NCBI RefSeq assembly: GCF_910596095.1
Contig: NC_056554.1
Span: 7,918,001 to 7,982,000 of the forward strand
Direction of reading: 5' to 3'
From: Thunnus maccoyii
Taxonomy: Eukaryota; Chordata; Actinopteri; Scombriformes; Scombridae
Length of the DNA stretch: 64,000 nt
The notes under the pieces are model-generated. The model was not told the origin of the DNA. It did no database searches and worked only from the letters and a program-made list of their open reading frames with translations. Positions 51,536-64,000 of the stretch are shown piece by piece. Position 1 is the first letter of the stretch. Each line of letters opens with the position of its first letter. Both the position numbers and the translations under genes were made by a program.

Positions 51536-52149
51536 AGTTTATAAACAGTTATTGATTTACAGATGAATTTCTTTGCCCCATTTAAATATATCTTGCAGAA
51601 AATATTTAACAACTAACCAAAACTCTAAAATGTTTTATTTGGAAAAATATATACTTGGACTAGTCCATTGAATACTGGCTGCCTTGCTGTGGCAAATGCT
51701 TCAACAACAAAACATCCTCACCAGCAAATACAAAAAAAACAAACTTTTCTGACTCTTGTTAGAAAAATAAGCTGTCAAAATCAGTTGAGGGCCATGATGC
51801 TGGTTTCACCTACTCTGTGGCATTTCCTGTGGTGATGCAAAGGAAAGTCTGGCTTCCTCACAATTTTCAATCAAAAGCAAATCAGTTTCCTCATTTCCAT
51901 TTGTGTCACTGGATTCTTTCACTGCAAATGATGTGACTGAGGTCTAAAGTCTTTATTGCTTTGGTTAGAATTGGAGCTAATGTAGTTGAATGTATTCATT
52001 TTTCATATATTTATATAGTTTTAACTTCTCTAACTAGTAAAGTACATCATATTGTTCAGACAGATTGTAGCAGTAGTCTGTACAGAAGCTTGTTTTTGCC
52101 TCTTACTACTTTAATTTTCACATTTCACTAAAATCCACAAACTGGACTG

Positions 52150-52740
52150 GAGCTGGACTAGAGCTGGAGGATGCTGCCCAAGTTATGTGTCATCTTGGAC
52201 AATGTCTCCCACCCACTCTATAACACACTGGTCAATTCAGTGCAAGACTCGTTATACTGAGATGCACCGCAGAGCGACACAGGAAGTCGTTCCTGCTTGT
52301 GGCCATCAGACTTTTCAACTCCTCCCTCGGAGTGTCAGACACTCTGAGTCAGTAGACGGGCCCTTTGGACTTATTTCACCAGTGTCAGCAGCTTCATAAC
52401 CCCTTCATTTATATTTTCAACTGTGCAGCACTGACTTAACGGCACAATATTTTTGTGCAATAATTCAACTGTGCAATACTCTGGTTTATATTTATATTGC
52501 ATATTTCAACTAATATTTCTTATTTAGTTACACATTTATAGATCCCATTTCTCACCCTCATTAATTACACTTATATATTGTATGATACACATATTTGACA
52601 TGTTTTTATTTTCCTTACTTTCTATTTTCTTATCATTTCTACTATCTTATATATATATATTTCTCTTGTAGAATGTGAGCAACTGTATCATGACCCAGTT
52701 CCCCCTCGGGGATCAATAAAGTATTTCTGATTGTGATTTT
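52150..52740 (+). mobile_element. LINE 3'-end fragment, retrotransposon ORF2 terminus plus tail
   Basis: The 5' part encodes a degraded peptide with the phrases VSHPLYNTL, RRATQE and FQLLPRSV, resembling the HPLHxxL...SGRRxxxPR..R..SFxPxAixLxN tail of fish CR1/L2/Rex-type ORF2. Frames are broken by stops and shifts. It ends CCCCCTCGGGGATCAATAAA then GTATTTCTGATTGTG, the usual tail. 5'-truncated and inactive. Confidence 0.6.
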
Positions 52741-52744
52741 GCCC

Positions 52745-55700
52745 ACGCTGTGAGTCAGCACCTTCTGAATTACCTGGTGAAGGATTTTTACTCTTTTAGA
52801 CTGCTGAGCCATGAATTAGACTAAAGACAGATGATCCTTCTACTTTGTGCACTGACTGATTTTATGTGTGCGCGCTCTACTCTCTTCTCTCTGCTGGCCT
52901 TGCATCGAGTCTTCTTCTGTCATCATGTCCAGTAAGTCTTGTATATCAACACCTACAGTCCTTCCTCTCTGATTATTTCATCCATAAAATAAGTCTTAAT
53001 TGCTTTTCCAGAGAATGTATTATATTGTTAAATAAGTCACTATTAGGATATAAAATTACATCTACTAGGAGGGTTTTATGAGGATTTTATCCATTTTGCC
53101 ACCTCTCATATAAACACAGTTGAATATACATACAATTACAATGTGATCAAATACAACTACTGGGGTCAATTAAAATCCAAGTTGCTTTTATTGATGTCTA
53201 AATAAAAGTGAGAAAGATGACACTGTAGCCTTTATTACCATATTCTTAAAATATGTCACCAAAACAGCTTTTTTTGTCACTTACAGACTTACTGGTGAAT
53301 TATTTGGTCACTGAAAGTGAAGTGACTGCTAACAGCTGGGTGGTTCACGCTTCAATACATTTAGATCATATTTGTGACAATGTGACAGAGCGTTTTGGTG
53401 TGGTTTTAATTGGGTGTCACAGTAATCAAGATCTACATACAGTTGGACCGAGCTGGATTTTAAAAAAAAGGGATTAATTGAAAAGCAAAAAGACAGGAAA
53501 AGAGAGTCTGACCATCATGTATCAAAAGTCTGGTGATGTTTAGACGCTGCCAGCCTCTACAGAGAAAATTATTGGCTAGATATTAAAAATAACTGTTATT
53601 ACAGTCTCAATCTGGCCAGATACATTTGGCACCATGAAACAGGGGACTGGAGATAAAAAAGGCTGGTATGTTGTTGTTTTTTTAATGTTCGTCCAATGAG
53701 ACTTAAAATATCATCTAATCAGCTGCAATTAACAGTCTGCATTTCAGCCTCCTACTCACTGTGTTGTTTCTTCTCCACAGCAAAGTAGGAGAGCTTCAGC
53801 CAAAAAGTGTTTGTGTCCAAATATTTATGGGACTCACAGCAGGAAACAGTCTCAGAATAGGATATATTTTTAAACTGTATTCATAGATAGATAGATAGTT
53901 ATAGATAGATGATACTCTGTGATATATTCAGACATCCTGCAGATGGCGACACTTAAGCACGATTTCCTCTGCAACAAACCTCTTACTCAAGCTGCCCATG
54001 TTCAAAAATGTGGAGTCAACGAGTTCATACTGTATGTTCATTATTTATTAAAAAAATAATATGATGGTTGTGGTATTTCCTGATATTTTTCACAAAGAGC
54101 TGAACACAAAGCAGCGTACAATAGGGGTGACACGAGCTCTCCTGTGATCCACCATCAAATTGGACCTGCTCCAATGTACTGAAAAAGAAAAAGAGGAAAT
54201 ATTTTGCCAGGTCAGTTGAGTTGGTTTAAGTGTTTATTGATAGATGAGTCACACGTGACTCTCTGTGGTACAGTAACAAGGCTGTTAATGAAATGGGCAC
54301 ACTGGTATGCGCTGAAAACAGAGGTGTTTGTCTCCTGTAACCGTGCCTTGAGTACACTCCCTCCATCATCAGGGATGTGATTTTCCCTTGATTCATCGGG
54401 AAATCCTGCCAGTTGGATGCTCTCCCAGTCATTACCAACAAGCCTCTCATACATCCTTCATTTCCTGATTTCTTTTTTTTTTCTTTTTCTTTTTTGTATT
54501 TTCTCCATAACATCCTTTCATTGTGCAAATGGTGAAAATTCTGTACCATGACTGGTCCCAGCAGTCCTGTTGATTGACAAGGGTTCAGACGCTGCCACTT
54601 CCAACGGCTGCCATATTGTCTTCGTCAGTCCGCGGCTGTTGCTAAGTAACTTGGAAATGTCTAAGCCAGCTGTCAGCAACTCACAGTCAGACTCCTGGAT
54701 AGCATGAGTGCATATTTACAAATGACACTTACATGTGTGATGGCAAAGAGTTTCAGTGAAAAAATAGGGAAGAAGATCAAATCTAAATTTAAAAAAATGA
54801 ATAACACCTAAAGAAAATGCTGAGTGTGCACAGAAAACTGTTGACAGTAAAGACTCTCAGAGACTTTAAAAGAAAAAAAAGATTTATTCATTTAATATTT
54901 TGAGTTTTTATTGTTTATTTCAATTTTTCTTTGTCTTTACCCACAGATTCATCTATTGCATAGTATGGTAATGTACCACTTGATGATGTGCAATATATTC
55001 ATATTTTATAGTCATGTCCAAACAGCTATAAAGTAGTTTAACACTGTGGATGCATGAATGTGGGAAAAAAACCACAAGGTGGGCCGTCCCTTTATTTTTT
55101 GCCCTGACATGCCGGACGGATGTTTGAGAATATGTATAAAAGACTGGATTGTCTGAGGTATAAAAGGGAAAAACTAAATGTGTTAGAGGTGAAAGAAAAC
55201 AGGGATGTGACTACATTGTACAAATGTCTGGGAAACCCTGCAGAAATCACCCACAGAACTGGAGAGTCCAGACAGAGGCGGAAAGAGGAAAAAGAGATGT
55301 GTGAGTGAGTGTGTGCATGTTTATATATGAAACAGATCTAAAAAGACTCTGCTTTGCACTGTTGTCCTTTCATACAACCTCATGTGGGCTTTCCCCAGCT
55401 GTGTCCCCCTTTGAATCATCACCACCTTTACACAAAAAAACAATTACATACTGGTAATTACATTTCATGACTGCTGGTGACTTTTAGTTATTCACATGTA
55501 ACATCAAATTTGATACTATGATATTTTTAAATCATTAAAATGGATGGATTAACTTCTAGGGGGCACTGGTGCAAAAATCTGCTGGTGTCCCTGTTGCCTG
55601 CAAGTTCCCATCAAGTACACACAGCACACTGTAGATGGCAGCTTTATTTTATTTTGCTTATTTTTTCAGAAACCATTCAGTTCTCCTGAAATGCTTTCTT

Positions 55701-56730
55701 TAAGAATGTTTGCACCATGTGAACACTAAGAAACTAAAGTAATACATCAGTTTCTGTTTATTAGCCAAGCAAAGGATGTGTCATGAACTTGACACATGAC
55801 ATTTACTCCCACAAACACAACATAGAAGAATAACAATAGAACAAAAGGTAATAATAATAATAATGAAATAAACAAAGTAATATTAAAATTAAATGACAAA
55901 TTTAAAATCTCTTCACAGAATGGAATAATAATAGTTTTAAAATGGGATATAAATCTGGATGAAGTGAAGTGTATTGAAATATATGAAGGTGACAAGAGTA
56001 AAAATTTAATGTGACGTGCAATAAATAATTAAATTATGTAACAGTGGAGGTTGAATGCAATGCACAATAGTGTAAAGGTGTAGATTTGGACACAGCTGCA
56101 TTGCAAGACAGGGTCACAATATTACATAATTACACAGGTACAAGATGATAATGTGCTTTGTTGGTGTCAATTTCCAAACAACAACAACAAGAAGTAATAA
56201 AACTGCCCAAAAGTAATTTACATGCAGTGAAGCCTTGATTATAAATATTTAAATTCACAAATGCAGTGTGTATTTACATGAGATTGGATATGTTGCTGGA
56301 AAAATCCCCCTTCACTCAGAAATGTGTTTTTCTTCTTGTTCCTGCAGTTGAATGTTTGAGCTTCACTGTGCAGAATGATGTGTGTGCAGAGTTTGTTTTC
56401 ACATTCATCTGTTGAAAGTGGAAAATTTATCTGTGCTCATTGAAAACTCATTTTTAAGGGGACTAAGAGCATGATTTGTGACATCCCAAATAGTTTAGAA
56501 GCCAATCCTGGTCCAGTATTCAACTTACACAAGTGTGATGTGGAAACTTTTTTGCCTCCAGTGCACAAACGCTGTGAAGTGACTTAATAGTGAAGTAGGA
56601 GATATTGTGTGTCCAGCAGTGAAACTTTTGAAATAAGCAATATTTGCATATTTATAGATTTTGAATTTTTCAATGAGGGAGAAGGAGTAGATGTAATTTT
56701 AAGAGTATTTTATACACATAAATCTTAAAA
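52745..56730. other. Intergenic, no gene recognised
   Basis: AT-rich. Short TAGA tandem units lie at about 53,884-53,910. Open frames are short and unlike known proteins. Confidence 0.5.
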
Positions 56731-56734
56731 CATG

Positions 56735-57125
56735 TCTGGAGGGGATGAAGAAAATAGAGAATCTATACTTGGAGTGCACCTGCCACCCACCTACCTGGAG
56801 AAACACAGGATGACACCTTTATGCAGTACAGCCAGAAGTGAGGTCAGTTAAGAGGAGCACATGTTAACAAGGCTGAAGGTCAGACACACCAGACTTAATA
56901 AAACACTGCACTTAATAGACAAACATCCCTCAGGATTATGTGAGCACTGTCAAATAGAAGACTGAGTGGAGCATATAGTTTGCCACTGCAAAAAATACTC
57001 CCCAGAACGAGAAACGGGAAGCTTATAGTGGAAGAACTGAGTCTAAAAAAATGTATTTGCCATCAGGTTAGGCAGTCTGGTCCACTATTTGAAAGAAACT
57101 AGACTGATAAAAGAATTTAGTACTC
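56735..57125 (+). mobile_element. LINE remnant with RNase H-type C-terminal region
   Basis: Reading the + strand gives HTRLNKTLHLIDKHPSGLCE, then HC, a stop, VEHIVCHCKKYSPER. This matches the usual GHxxLNxxLxxIgkhxxxxCxxC...ETveHvLxxCxxY pattern at the C-terminal end of retrotransposon ORF2 proteins that carry RNase H and a Cys/His knuckle. At least one in-frame stop replaces the Glu-Thr. Decayed and inactive. Clade uncertain. Confidence 0.55.
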
Positions 57126-57222
57126 TTTAGTACTTTATTTATTTTCTTTTCTTGTGTTTGATTGTTTAAGGTGGCAAATAACTCTGGTTCACACTCCAAC
57201 ATGCTGGGTGGCGGTATGTAAA

Positions 57223-57675
57223 CAGGCTGATTTATGGTAGGTCGCTCGACACTTTTGATTAGTGTCGCTCAACAGAAATTAAAAAGTCGCGCGACGTCTT
57301 CAATTTATGCTTCGGCGAAAGGTTTTAGTCGTCTCCATGGTAACCAGACCCTACCCTCCAGTGTGCTTGTTTAGTTACATTAAGTCATCCACAACAGGAC
57401 TAATTAAAAAAGGACGTTACAAGTTATCTGAAGTTATAGACCAACATATCAATAAGGAAGTTCAGTGAAAACTACAATCTCCATGGCGACGTTAGGAACA
57501 TTACCCAATCACATTGCGCTACAAAATATGACGGTGTCCGCGACATAACAAAATTCTCCAGGTGCGCGATATAAAAGAAAAGTGTCGAGCGACACTTTTT
57601 TTCTGCCGAAAATACGTCATTTCTGTCGAGCGACACTTATCAAAAGTGTCGAGCGACATACCATAAATCAGCCTG
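57223..57675. mobile_element. MITE with long, near-perfect terminal inverted repeats
   Basis: The left end CAGGCTGATTTATGGTA, then GTCGCTCGACACTTTTGAT, is repeated inverted at the right end up to 57,675. The arms match over about 57 bases with three mismatches by eye. GTCGCTCGAC/GTCGAGCGAC units recur inside each arm and near 57,580-57,595. The 453-base element has no reading frame of note. The inner phrase TTTATGCTTCGGCG is reminiscent of PIF/Harbinger MITEs of fish, but I see no clear 3-base target duplication. Arm identity suggests recent origin. Confidence 0.8.
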
Positions 57676-59016
57676 AACGCTGGTTGCAACCCGCCATAAA
57701 ACAGAAGAAAGAAGTACCAACCTGGAGGAATCGCGGTCACCGGTAAACGTTCCAGAAACAGCCGAGTGAAGCCGAGCCGCAGCACGAACCCCCCTCCCCG
57801 ATCCTCCCCGATCCTCCTCCTTCAGTCGTGGTGCAAGCGAAGTAGCAGCCATGTTACCGCGGGCTTGTTCCGGTATCAGGGCAGGATCGTGCGCATAGAC
57901 TGCAGCAGCTCCTCGCCTCTCCGTGACTCTCTTGACAAGAAACCCTCCAGTTTACCGATAATGGATTTTTACAACTTGATGACCCTGTCTTCAATCGGCT
58001 GCTCGCGGGGATAACAGCAGTCGGTGTAGCGACAGGACGAGCTGGTAACGTTAACGTTACACCGCCTCACTGCAGTGCAGCAGCGGTGAACGACCTTATT
58101 CCAATCACGCAACCGAAGGAAGAGAGCCGGTGATTTCCGTGGATGTTGAGTTTTGTGGGTCGCTGTGTGGCCGCTGGAGGATCAGCTAACTAGCTTTCCT
58201 TCGAGAGAAACACTGAATTAGCTACACGGCCTGTTAGCTAGCGCCACAAATTAACTCTCACCTGCCATGTTACCGTTTTTACACGGTGCTGCCGTTTTTA
58301 TTTCGTGGATACCCCTCCTCACCTGGATATCTCTTTGGGAACATTTTGACTTGTTTTTGGGCGAGTTGGCGAGAAGCTCGAAACCTCGCCGGGAATAAAA
58401 CTTTGGCCTGAAAGTTTGTAGAGCCCCTCGGACCTGGCTTCAAAAGCTTCAAAAGGAAAAAAAACATCTCTGTAACAACAGAGAGAAAACAAGAGAGAAA
58501 AAAAGGCGACGAGCCCGCGTTAAAGAAAACGACACACCGGATAAATATTTGGTGTAGATTTTGGCGACAGACGTTGGTTAGCAGTCTTTACTGGTTAGCA
58601 TGCTAGCCACCTAATTGAACCGTGTCTTGTTCAATGCAACCGTTGCCCAACTTTTCCTCAAGCTAGCTGGCTGTCTTCGACGCTGTTAAACGCAAATTGT
58701 GAACTGAATGTTTTCAAAAAATAAAGAGGACATTTGCTTTTTTTTTCCTGTTTTGTGCTTGTTGACAAACATGGGACGTGCGGTTGCTGCGAGCTAGTTT
58801 CTAGCTAGCTAACTTGGCTAGCCGCTGATGTGGGATTCAACTTGTTGATTCACGGGCTATCTGTCGTTGCTGCTGCTAGCTGGCTGGCTAGCACTGTTGG
58901 CAATTTCTCTCTACCACCAGCTACAAAAGTTTTAAATGCACAGTAGACACTGAAGAGTGGCTTTTGTTTCACTGTTCCTTTCCCCCTTTTTTTGGCAACT
59001 CTCAAGTCTTTGAAAA
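57676..59016 (+). promoter_or_regulatory. GC-rich promoter and long 5' leader of the right-edge gene
   Basis: CpG-richer than anything else in the window and running straight into the coding exon at 59,017 without an obvious intron. It holds several upstream ATGs followed quickly by stops (for example at about 57,851 and 58,267), which could damp translation if transcribed. GTAACGTTAACGTTAC at 58,045-58,060 is a perfect 16-base palindrome. GCTAGC/CTAGCTAGC-type units recur between 58,190 and 58,890. The transcription start is not determinable by eye. Confidence 0.5.
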
Positions 59017-59067
59017 ATGTCAACAAGGATCCCGCTGGTGCAAGTCATAGAAAATTCAGCCGGGCAG
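59017..59067 (+). CDS. First coding exon of an unidentified gene, continues beyond the window
   Basis: ATG in good context (AAAAATGT, A at -3) opens a 17-codon frame, MSTRIPLVQVIENSAGQ, that ends exactly at CAG followed by GTAAGA, a strong donor at 59,068, in phase 0. The GC-rich leader before it and the absence of any following exon within 4.9 kb fit a gene with a large first intron. The peptide is too short for me to name the family. If the donor is not used, the frame continues into intron-like sequence and soon stops. Confidence 0.55.
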
Positions 59068-60802
59068 GTAAGATGCACAACTAAGTTAATCCTCCAAAAA
59101 TAATGTTATAGTTGTTGTTAAGCCATAAAATCTCTTTCAGTTGGAATTATTTCCTGCTTTGGAGAGAGAGGCCCTTGTTTGGCCTTCCACAGACTGTGAT
59201 TGTCTCTTTGCTTTTTTTGTCTCTGTTTTCTTTGCCACACAGCAGTGATTCACCAACTTGCCTACGCACTCACACTGGATTTCCCACTCCTTGCAGAATA
59301 GAAGGAACAAATTTAGGTTTCTATTTAGTCTGTGTGTTAGGGCATGTCCTCCTCCTTGACTTTTCATCGCTTTGACCTGTTGCAAGATAGAACACTCTTG
59401 TCAGCCAGCTCCCTGTGAATCGCACATAGTTGATAATACAGAAGACCAACATCCATATATTAGCCTGAATGTTGAGAACTAAGTTTTTAATTTAGAATAT
59501 TGATCTTGAACTTTTGTAGTGCATGTATGGTCTTGAAATCCTCTGTAGTGGTGGTCTCTTGTGTTTGTGATTGACAGTGTTGACATGGGACCCTTGAATA
59601 TTTCACAAAGCTATAAGAACCTGCTGTTTGTCATTTCAAAGAAGCAGCATTGGTCCCTGTGTTATAATAGAAATGGCTTTCTGAGTTTTTGGTTTTAATA
59701 AACAAATGGCACACAGTACCCTAAAGGATTATTGGAGGGTTCCAGAGAACTCGTAAAACAGATGTAGATTTAAAATTAGTGGCATTGTTGTCAATGGTTT
59801 CCAAGGAGCCCCCTTGGCGTTTACAGGTGTTTAGCTGTAACTGTCACGTCTGGTTTTGGTGAATGAGGGGCATCAAACGCACTATAAATACCATTTCATC
59901 TATACGAGTCTCAAAATAGTCAAGGATTGAATGAGGAGATGTTAAAAAAGATTGTGTGTTTCATGTCTCCATCTAGTTGATTAGAGAACCACATTGGTAG
60001 TGTGCTTTAAAGTTTAAAAATAGTTATCTGTAAATCATTATTAGAAAGCTGGAACAAGGCCTCTGCTTCCATGACCACAATATCTGTCTTAATCTTGTAG
60101 AACGTTATAACTGAAGCTTGATTGTAATTATGAACAAAAGCCATGCATGCTCACACGAAAACCATTTTTGTTTCCAATACAGACAATGACCTGAAAAGCT
60201 TGGACAGCTGTTGACAAGTATCATGTGAAAAAATCTCTCGAGAGCATTGGATGGAAAATACTGCGTTTGTGTGTCTACATGTTGACAGTGTAGCCAGAGG
60301 ATGATGTCAGCACCTGTGTGAAGCTAAACTCATTTCTATATTTATGGTGCTCGAGTGTCTGTAGGTGTGTGAATGTAGCTGTGGTGGTGGTGTGATGGAT
60401 TGTTTAAGCAGTTGGTCAGTGGCTTTGAGTGTAGCAAAATAAGTTAAGATCTACTTGAACTATCTTCAAGTTTTTTTTCATTATGGCAAATGTGGTAAAT
60501 AGTTCTCACAAAATGACAGGTTGATTAAAAAAAAACAAGAAGTATAACATGTTGAATAATTATTAAATCGCACCTTTCAATCTGTCAAGAGTTGCACCCT
60601 CAGTCAAACATTTTTCTATCTGAAAAAAGCCCAACCCAGGTGTGTAAGTGGCAGCCAGACTGCAGATCTGCTCTTACCAGCCAATAGGGAAACTTCTAGG
60701 TGTCTGAGACTCAAAGGTTCAAAGATTTTGTCTGCCTTTGCTTCTTGTATAAATAAATGCTGACGGAAGTTGTCTGTTGATACCATGATCTCACTGCGTG
60801 TG

Positions 60803-60858
<56 letters not shown>

Positions 60859-63800
60859 GGCTTGTCCCACGCAATGGATCACTGCTTCCGTTAAGATTAT
60901 ACAGGAAAGCAGACCGACAGCTAGGCCGGTATGTAGATAGGTGTAGGCTAATAAACGCACACACACAGTGACACACACATACTACATGGCTACACCCATA
61001 CCTGGAGCAGAGGTCAGAAACAACGGTTGATTAAGTCTTTGATATAGTCTGTAGTTGACTCATAAAGACACACAGGGCCGTGATATTTCCAGTGGGATTT
61101 TTAAGGTTGATGTAAAAGTCAATGTTTGGTGTCTTTTGAACATATTGGTATAACGTGCACTTGTCCAAACATGTTAGCATTGACCTTTAATATTAGCTAA
61201 CTTCCTCATTTAATTCAATGAGAGCAGAGTGTTTTCCCCTGCAGAGGTGTGCAGCATTGTGGCACAAGCCACAGGCAGATGTATAAGATATACTGTCTGA
61301 TAACTTTTCATACTTGTACAGTCAGGCCTGAAAGAGTGTGAAACTTAAGTTGTGTGTGTTGGTAATTAATACCTGCTCAAACTGAACGTCCTGGTATACC
61401 CTGTGTGTGCGCCCTATAGCGACACGCTTGTACCAGCGCAGCCCTTGTGGATTTTTGCTGTTGTACTATTGTTGGTCTGAATGCGCTCTTACTCATCCAA
61501 CAGCACCTAGTGAGGATTTAGGGGTGAAAGAAAAAAGTTTGGGGTCATGGCAAGTTCTTAACTAGGTTTGTAGGCAAAAGGTCACGGATGGATACTGCCA
61601 CACAAACACAGTCTGTTTTAAAGGCCATGTATAGAAAGCCTTTGGTGTCGGGTCTCAAGATACAGGACAAAATGGCACTGGACAAGAAGGCGGGCTGAGT
61701 GTGGACATGACTGTCCCTGAGACTTAAGTGTGTATTTTGATTTGCTTAGTCTGTGTGCCATTCAGTAAAAGCAGATATTCTCTGAATACTCTCAACTTGT
61801 GTTTGCAAAAAGACTGCCTGACTGGAACGAGCTTGCTTTTAATTTTAATACTTGACACCGAGTTAACCTGATTGTGAATTATCTGACTTGGCTGGAAAGA
61901 TTGCAAGCCTGTGTTACGCATGACTGGCAAACTAAGTTGTGAGTTAATGGTTATGAAAGTATGGGGAGTTTGTGGAATAAAAGTCACTCATCAAGACACA
62001 CTACCATACTGTCATCATTAACAGTTTCTGGGCATACATTATCAGAGAGCTGCCTAATTCAGAGAGGTGCTTGTGACATTTTTCTGACAGTGTGAAATGG
62101 CAGATATGTTGAGTGGCTTTGACCTGACATGTTGCCATGTTACACAAGTTTTGGTACTGCCGGTTAGTTTTAGGAACTTATTTGAATATGACACTCGTTA
62201 TCAGTGTGAGAAATAGTGAGAAAGCAAACTCATTAAAGTACAAAGCAGATTTTTTTTTTTTCCAGAAATCATATTAAATTATTGTAGCAGATTTGTCCAA
62301 AATGGAGCTTTGTTTCTCAGTATGTTGTGAACATGCTTACTGTAGGTTTGTACTCTTTGTCCACTTCCCCAGACATGATCACTTGATTGTCTGATTTCCT
62401 GTTTTACAATGTTCCCTCTCTATTCATTGAGCCACGTCTTCTGAAAAGACTAATGCAGCTAGAAATACTGGTCTGCCTCTTCAATTGTTACTTCATCCTC
62501 CATTTCATTGTTTGGGTAGTTGCACACTAGCCAAACAAGCTGGATCCTCCCTGCATCGATGTGTGATGGATTTGAACCATTAATTTGTTCAACTGAGTAA
62601 TTTCCTCATTGTAGAAGTGATATAGAATAAATGAAAAATTAGCTAAACTATATTTAGGACCTCTTTCTACTTGATTTTAATGTCTACATTGGGTTTAACA
62701 ACTTCCAACACAGTTTAAAAAAAAAAAAAACAAAGAACAGAAAAATAAACCAAAAAGCACACACATAGCACATATAAAAAGGCCTGTCTTACCTCGCTGG
62801 TTCATTCTTAATGGCACCTGCAACCTGTAGTCCCTCAGTGACGACAAGGAACCGGAAAAGAAGCCTGATTGGTCCCTTTCAGAACATCCCTTACTGGGTG
62901 TGCTGAGTTTGCAGTGTTTTTCTTCTTTTTTTTTTTTTTTACCATATTAATGACGCTCTATAAACCTGCTTTCACCTGCTGTCCCACATGTAGGTTACTT
63001 TATCAAGCAGAGAAAATGGGAATTGGTTCTGTGTGAATCCTGAGGGACGGGAGCTTGATTATATTGTATCGTAGGGCTCGATACCAGATGGGATTGGGAG
63101 GATCACCTGACCTCACCTGGATCATTTCATACACCACAGCTGGCTGACATTCAATGCTGAGGCCTTCACATTCTTGTTTAAACTCCTACAAGTGTTTCCT
63201 ATCGTGCTAAGACTTCTGCGGGATCTAATAAAGGTAGTCGACATGAGCAACAATGATTACGGAAAAGAAAGAATTGGAAACAAAAACATCATAGGATTAA
63301 GAAGGAGCAGGAAGAAAATCTGGGGGAAAAACTAAATATAGGCAGACCAGCAAAGTTGCATTCTTGTTTGACACAAAACCAGCCATTGCTTTAACTTCTC
63401 TCCATGAGAATTTAGTCTTTTTTTTTTTTTTTAAATCCTTTTTTTTTAAGTCTCGTAAGCCGCATATTAACGGGAAACTGTGACACAGGCTGTCGCATTG
63501 TTCTGTCCTACTTGTTCACCTCGGGAGTGTTACTGGATCTAATAAATGTCCGCTCAATATGGAGCCTAATTCTTTATGATTCATTGTTTCAATTTTACTA
63601 ATCCATTGAAAGTCATCATGACATCATGAGAACGACAACAAAAAACCAAAAATCAACAACATACTGCTTGTGATTCTATAATTGTAATCTAAAGTAATTC
63701 TCAGAATATCAAATACTATTAACTTTTTGCCAGTTAAGGTTGATCACTTCTAATTATCAACTGTATAGTAACAATACATTTCTGTAGATTTTTGGCCCGT

Positions 63801-64000
63801 TTTCTCCCATTTTGTCTTTGCCACTGCTAACCATTGTTTATCTCAAGCGGTGGTTGGTGAGAAACTAACCCCTGTGCCATCATCACTATTTAGTCACTCA
63901 TTCATTTATGATGTCAATATCATAACATAAAAATGTTGTTATTGTTCAGCCCCAGTTTCCGGTCCATCACAGTCTGACCTTTTGTAACCTGCATGGGGAC
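59068..64000 (+). other. Presumed first intron of the right-edge gene
   Basis: No exon-like sequence on either strand. Poly-T runs lie at about 62,926-62,940 and 63,419-63,432. The intron acceptor lies outside the window. Confidence 0.5.
60804..60857. repeat. (GT)n microsatellite
   Basis: Uninterrupted GT dinucleotides of about 54 bases. His/Thr-rich frames on the minus strand are artefacts. Confidence 0.9.

Noticed and set aside
57766..58014. 82-residue open frame in the right-edge leader
   Set aside because: It begins at GTG, is Ser-rich by composition and lies upstream of a better start at 59,017. Kept only as leader sequence.

Overview
The window is vertebrate nuclear DNA, most likely from a spiny-rayed (percomorph) teleost fish. 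Genes are split into short exons with GT-AG introns. Introns and intergenic DNA are full of (CA/TG)n microsatellites and of small dispersed elements of a kind common in fish genomes. The encoded proteins are close to vertebrate families, and lineage was judged from remembered family sequences, not from a search.

Layout, left to right. Positions 1-14,100 hold no recognisable coding exon: mostly repeats, a CCAAT/CRE-rich block at 2.1-2.5 kb that looks like a promoter, and a possible untranslated first exon near 11.2-11.6 kb. From 14,160 to 28,733 (+) lies a complete hspa12b gene in 13 coding exons encoding 687 residues. Tail to tail with it is cct7 (31,380-36,421, -), the eta subunit of the cytosolic chaperonin TRiC/CCT, in 12 coding exons encoding 544 residues. 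Next is a three-exon rhodopsin-class GPCR (39,085-41,154, -) with unusual features. Diverging from it is a 13-exon kelch-repeat gene (42,907-49,705, +) encoding 584 residues: a novel-looking N-terminal domain, a basic/acidic linker and a six-repeat kelch C-terminus. From 50 to 57.7 kb the DNA is intergenic with LINE remnants and a well-preserved inverted-repeat element at 57,223-57,675. At 57.7-59.07 kb a GC-rich leader ends in the first coding exon (17 residues) of a gene whose remainder lies beyond the right edge.

Two neighbours have protein-folding links: the Hsp70-related Hspa12b and the chaperonin subunit Cct7. Their adjacency is probably positional rather than functional, because they converge and share no promoter. 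I see no operon-like or defence-like cassette and no CRISPR array, tRNA or rRNA gene. The items most worth a second look are the divergent GPCR, the kelch protein's N-terminal domain and its ambiguous splice donor, the orphan promoter at 2.1-2.5 kb, the four related repeats in hspa12b introns (one inverted), and the microsatellites abutting splice sites. Every exon chain given closes in frame to a whole number of codons, but none has transcript support here.
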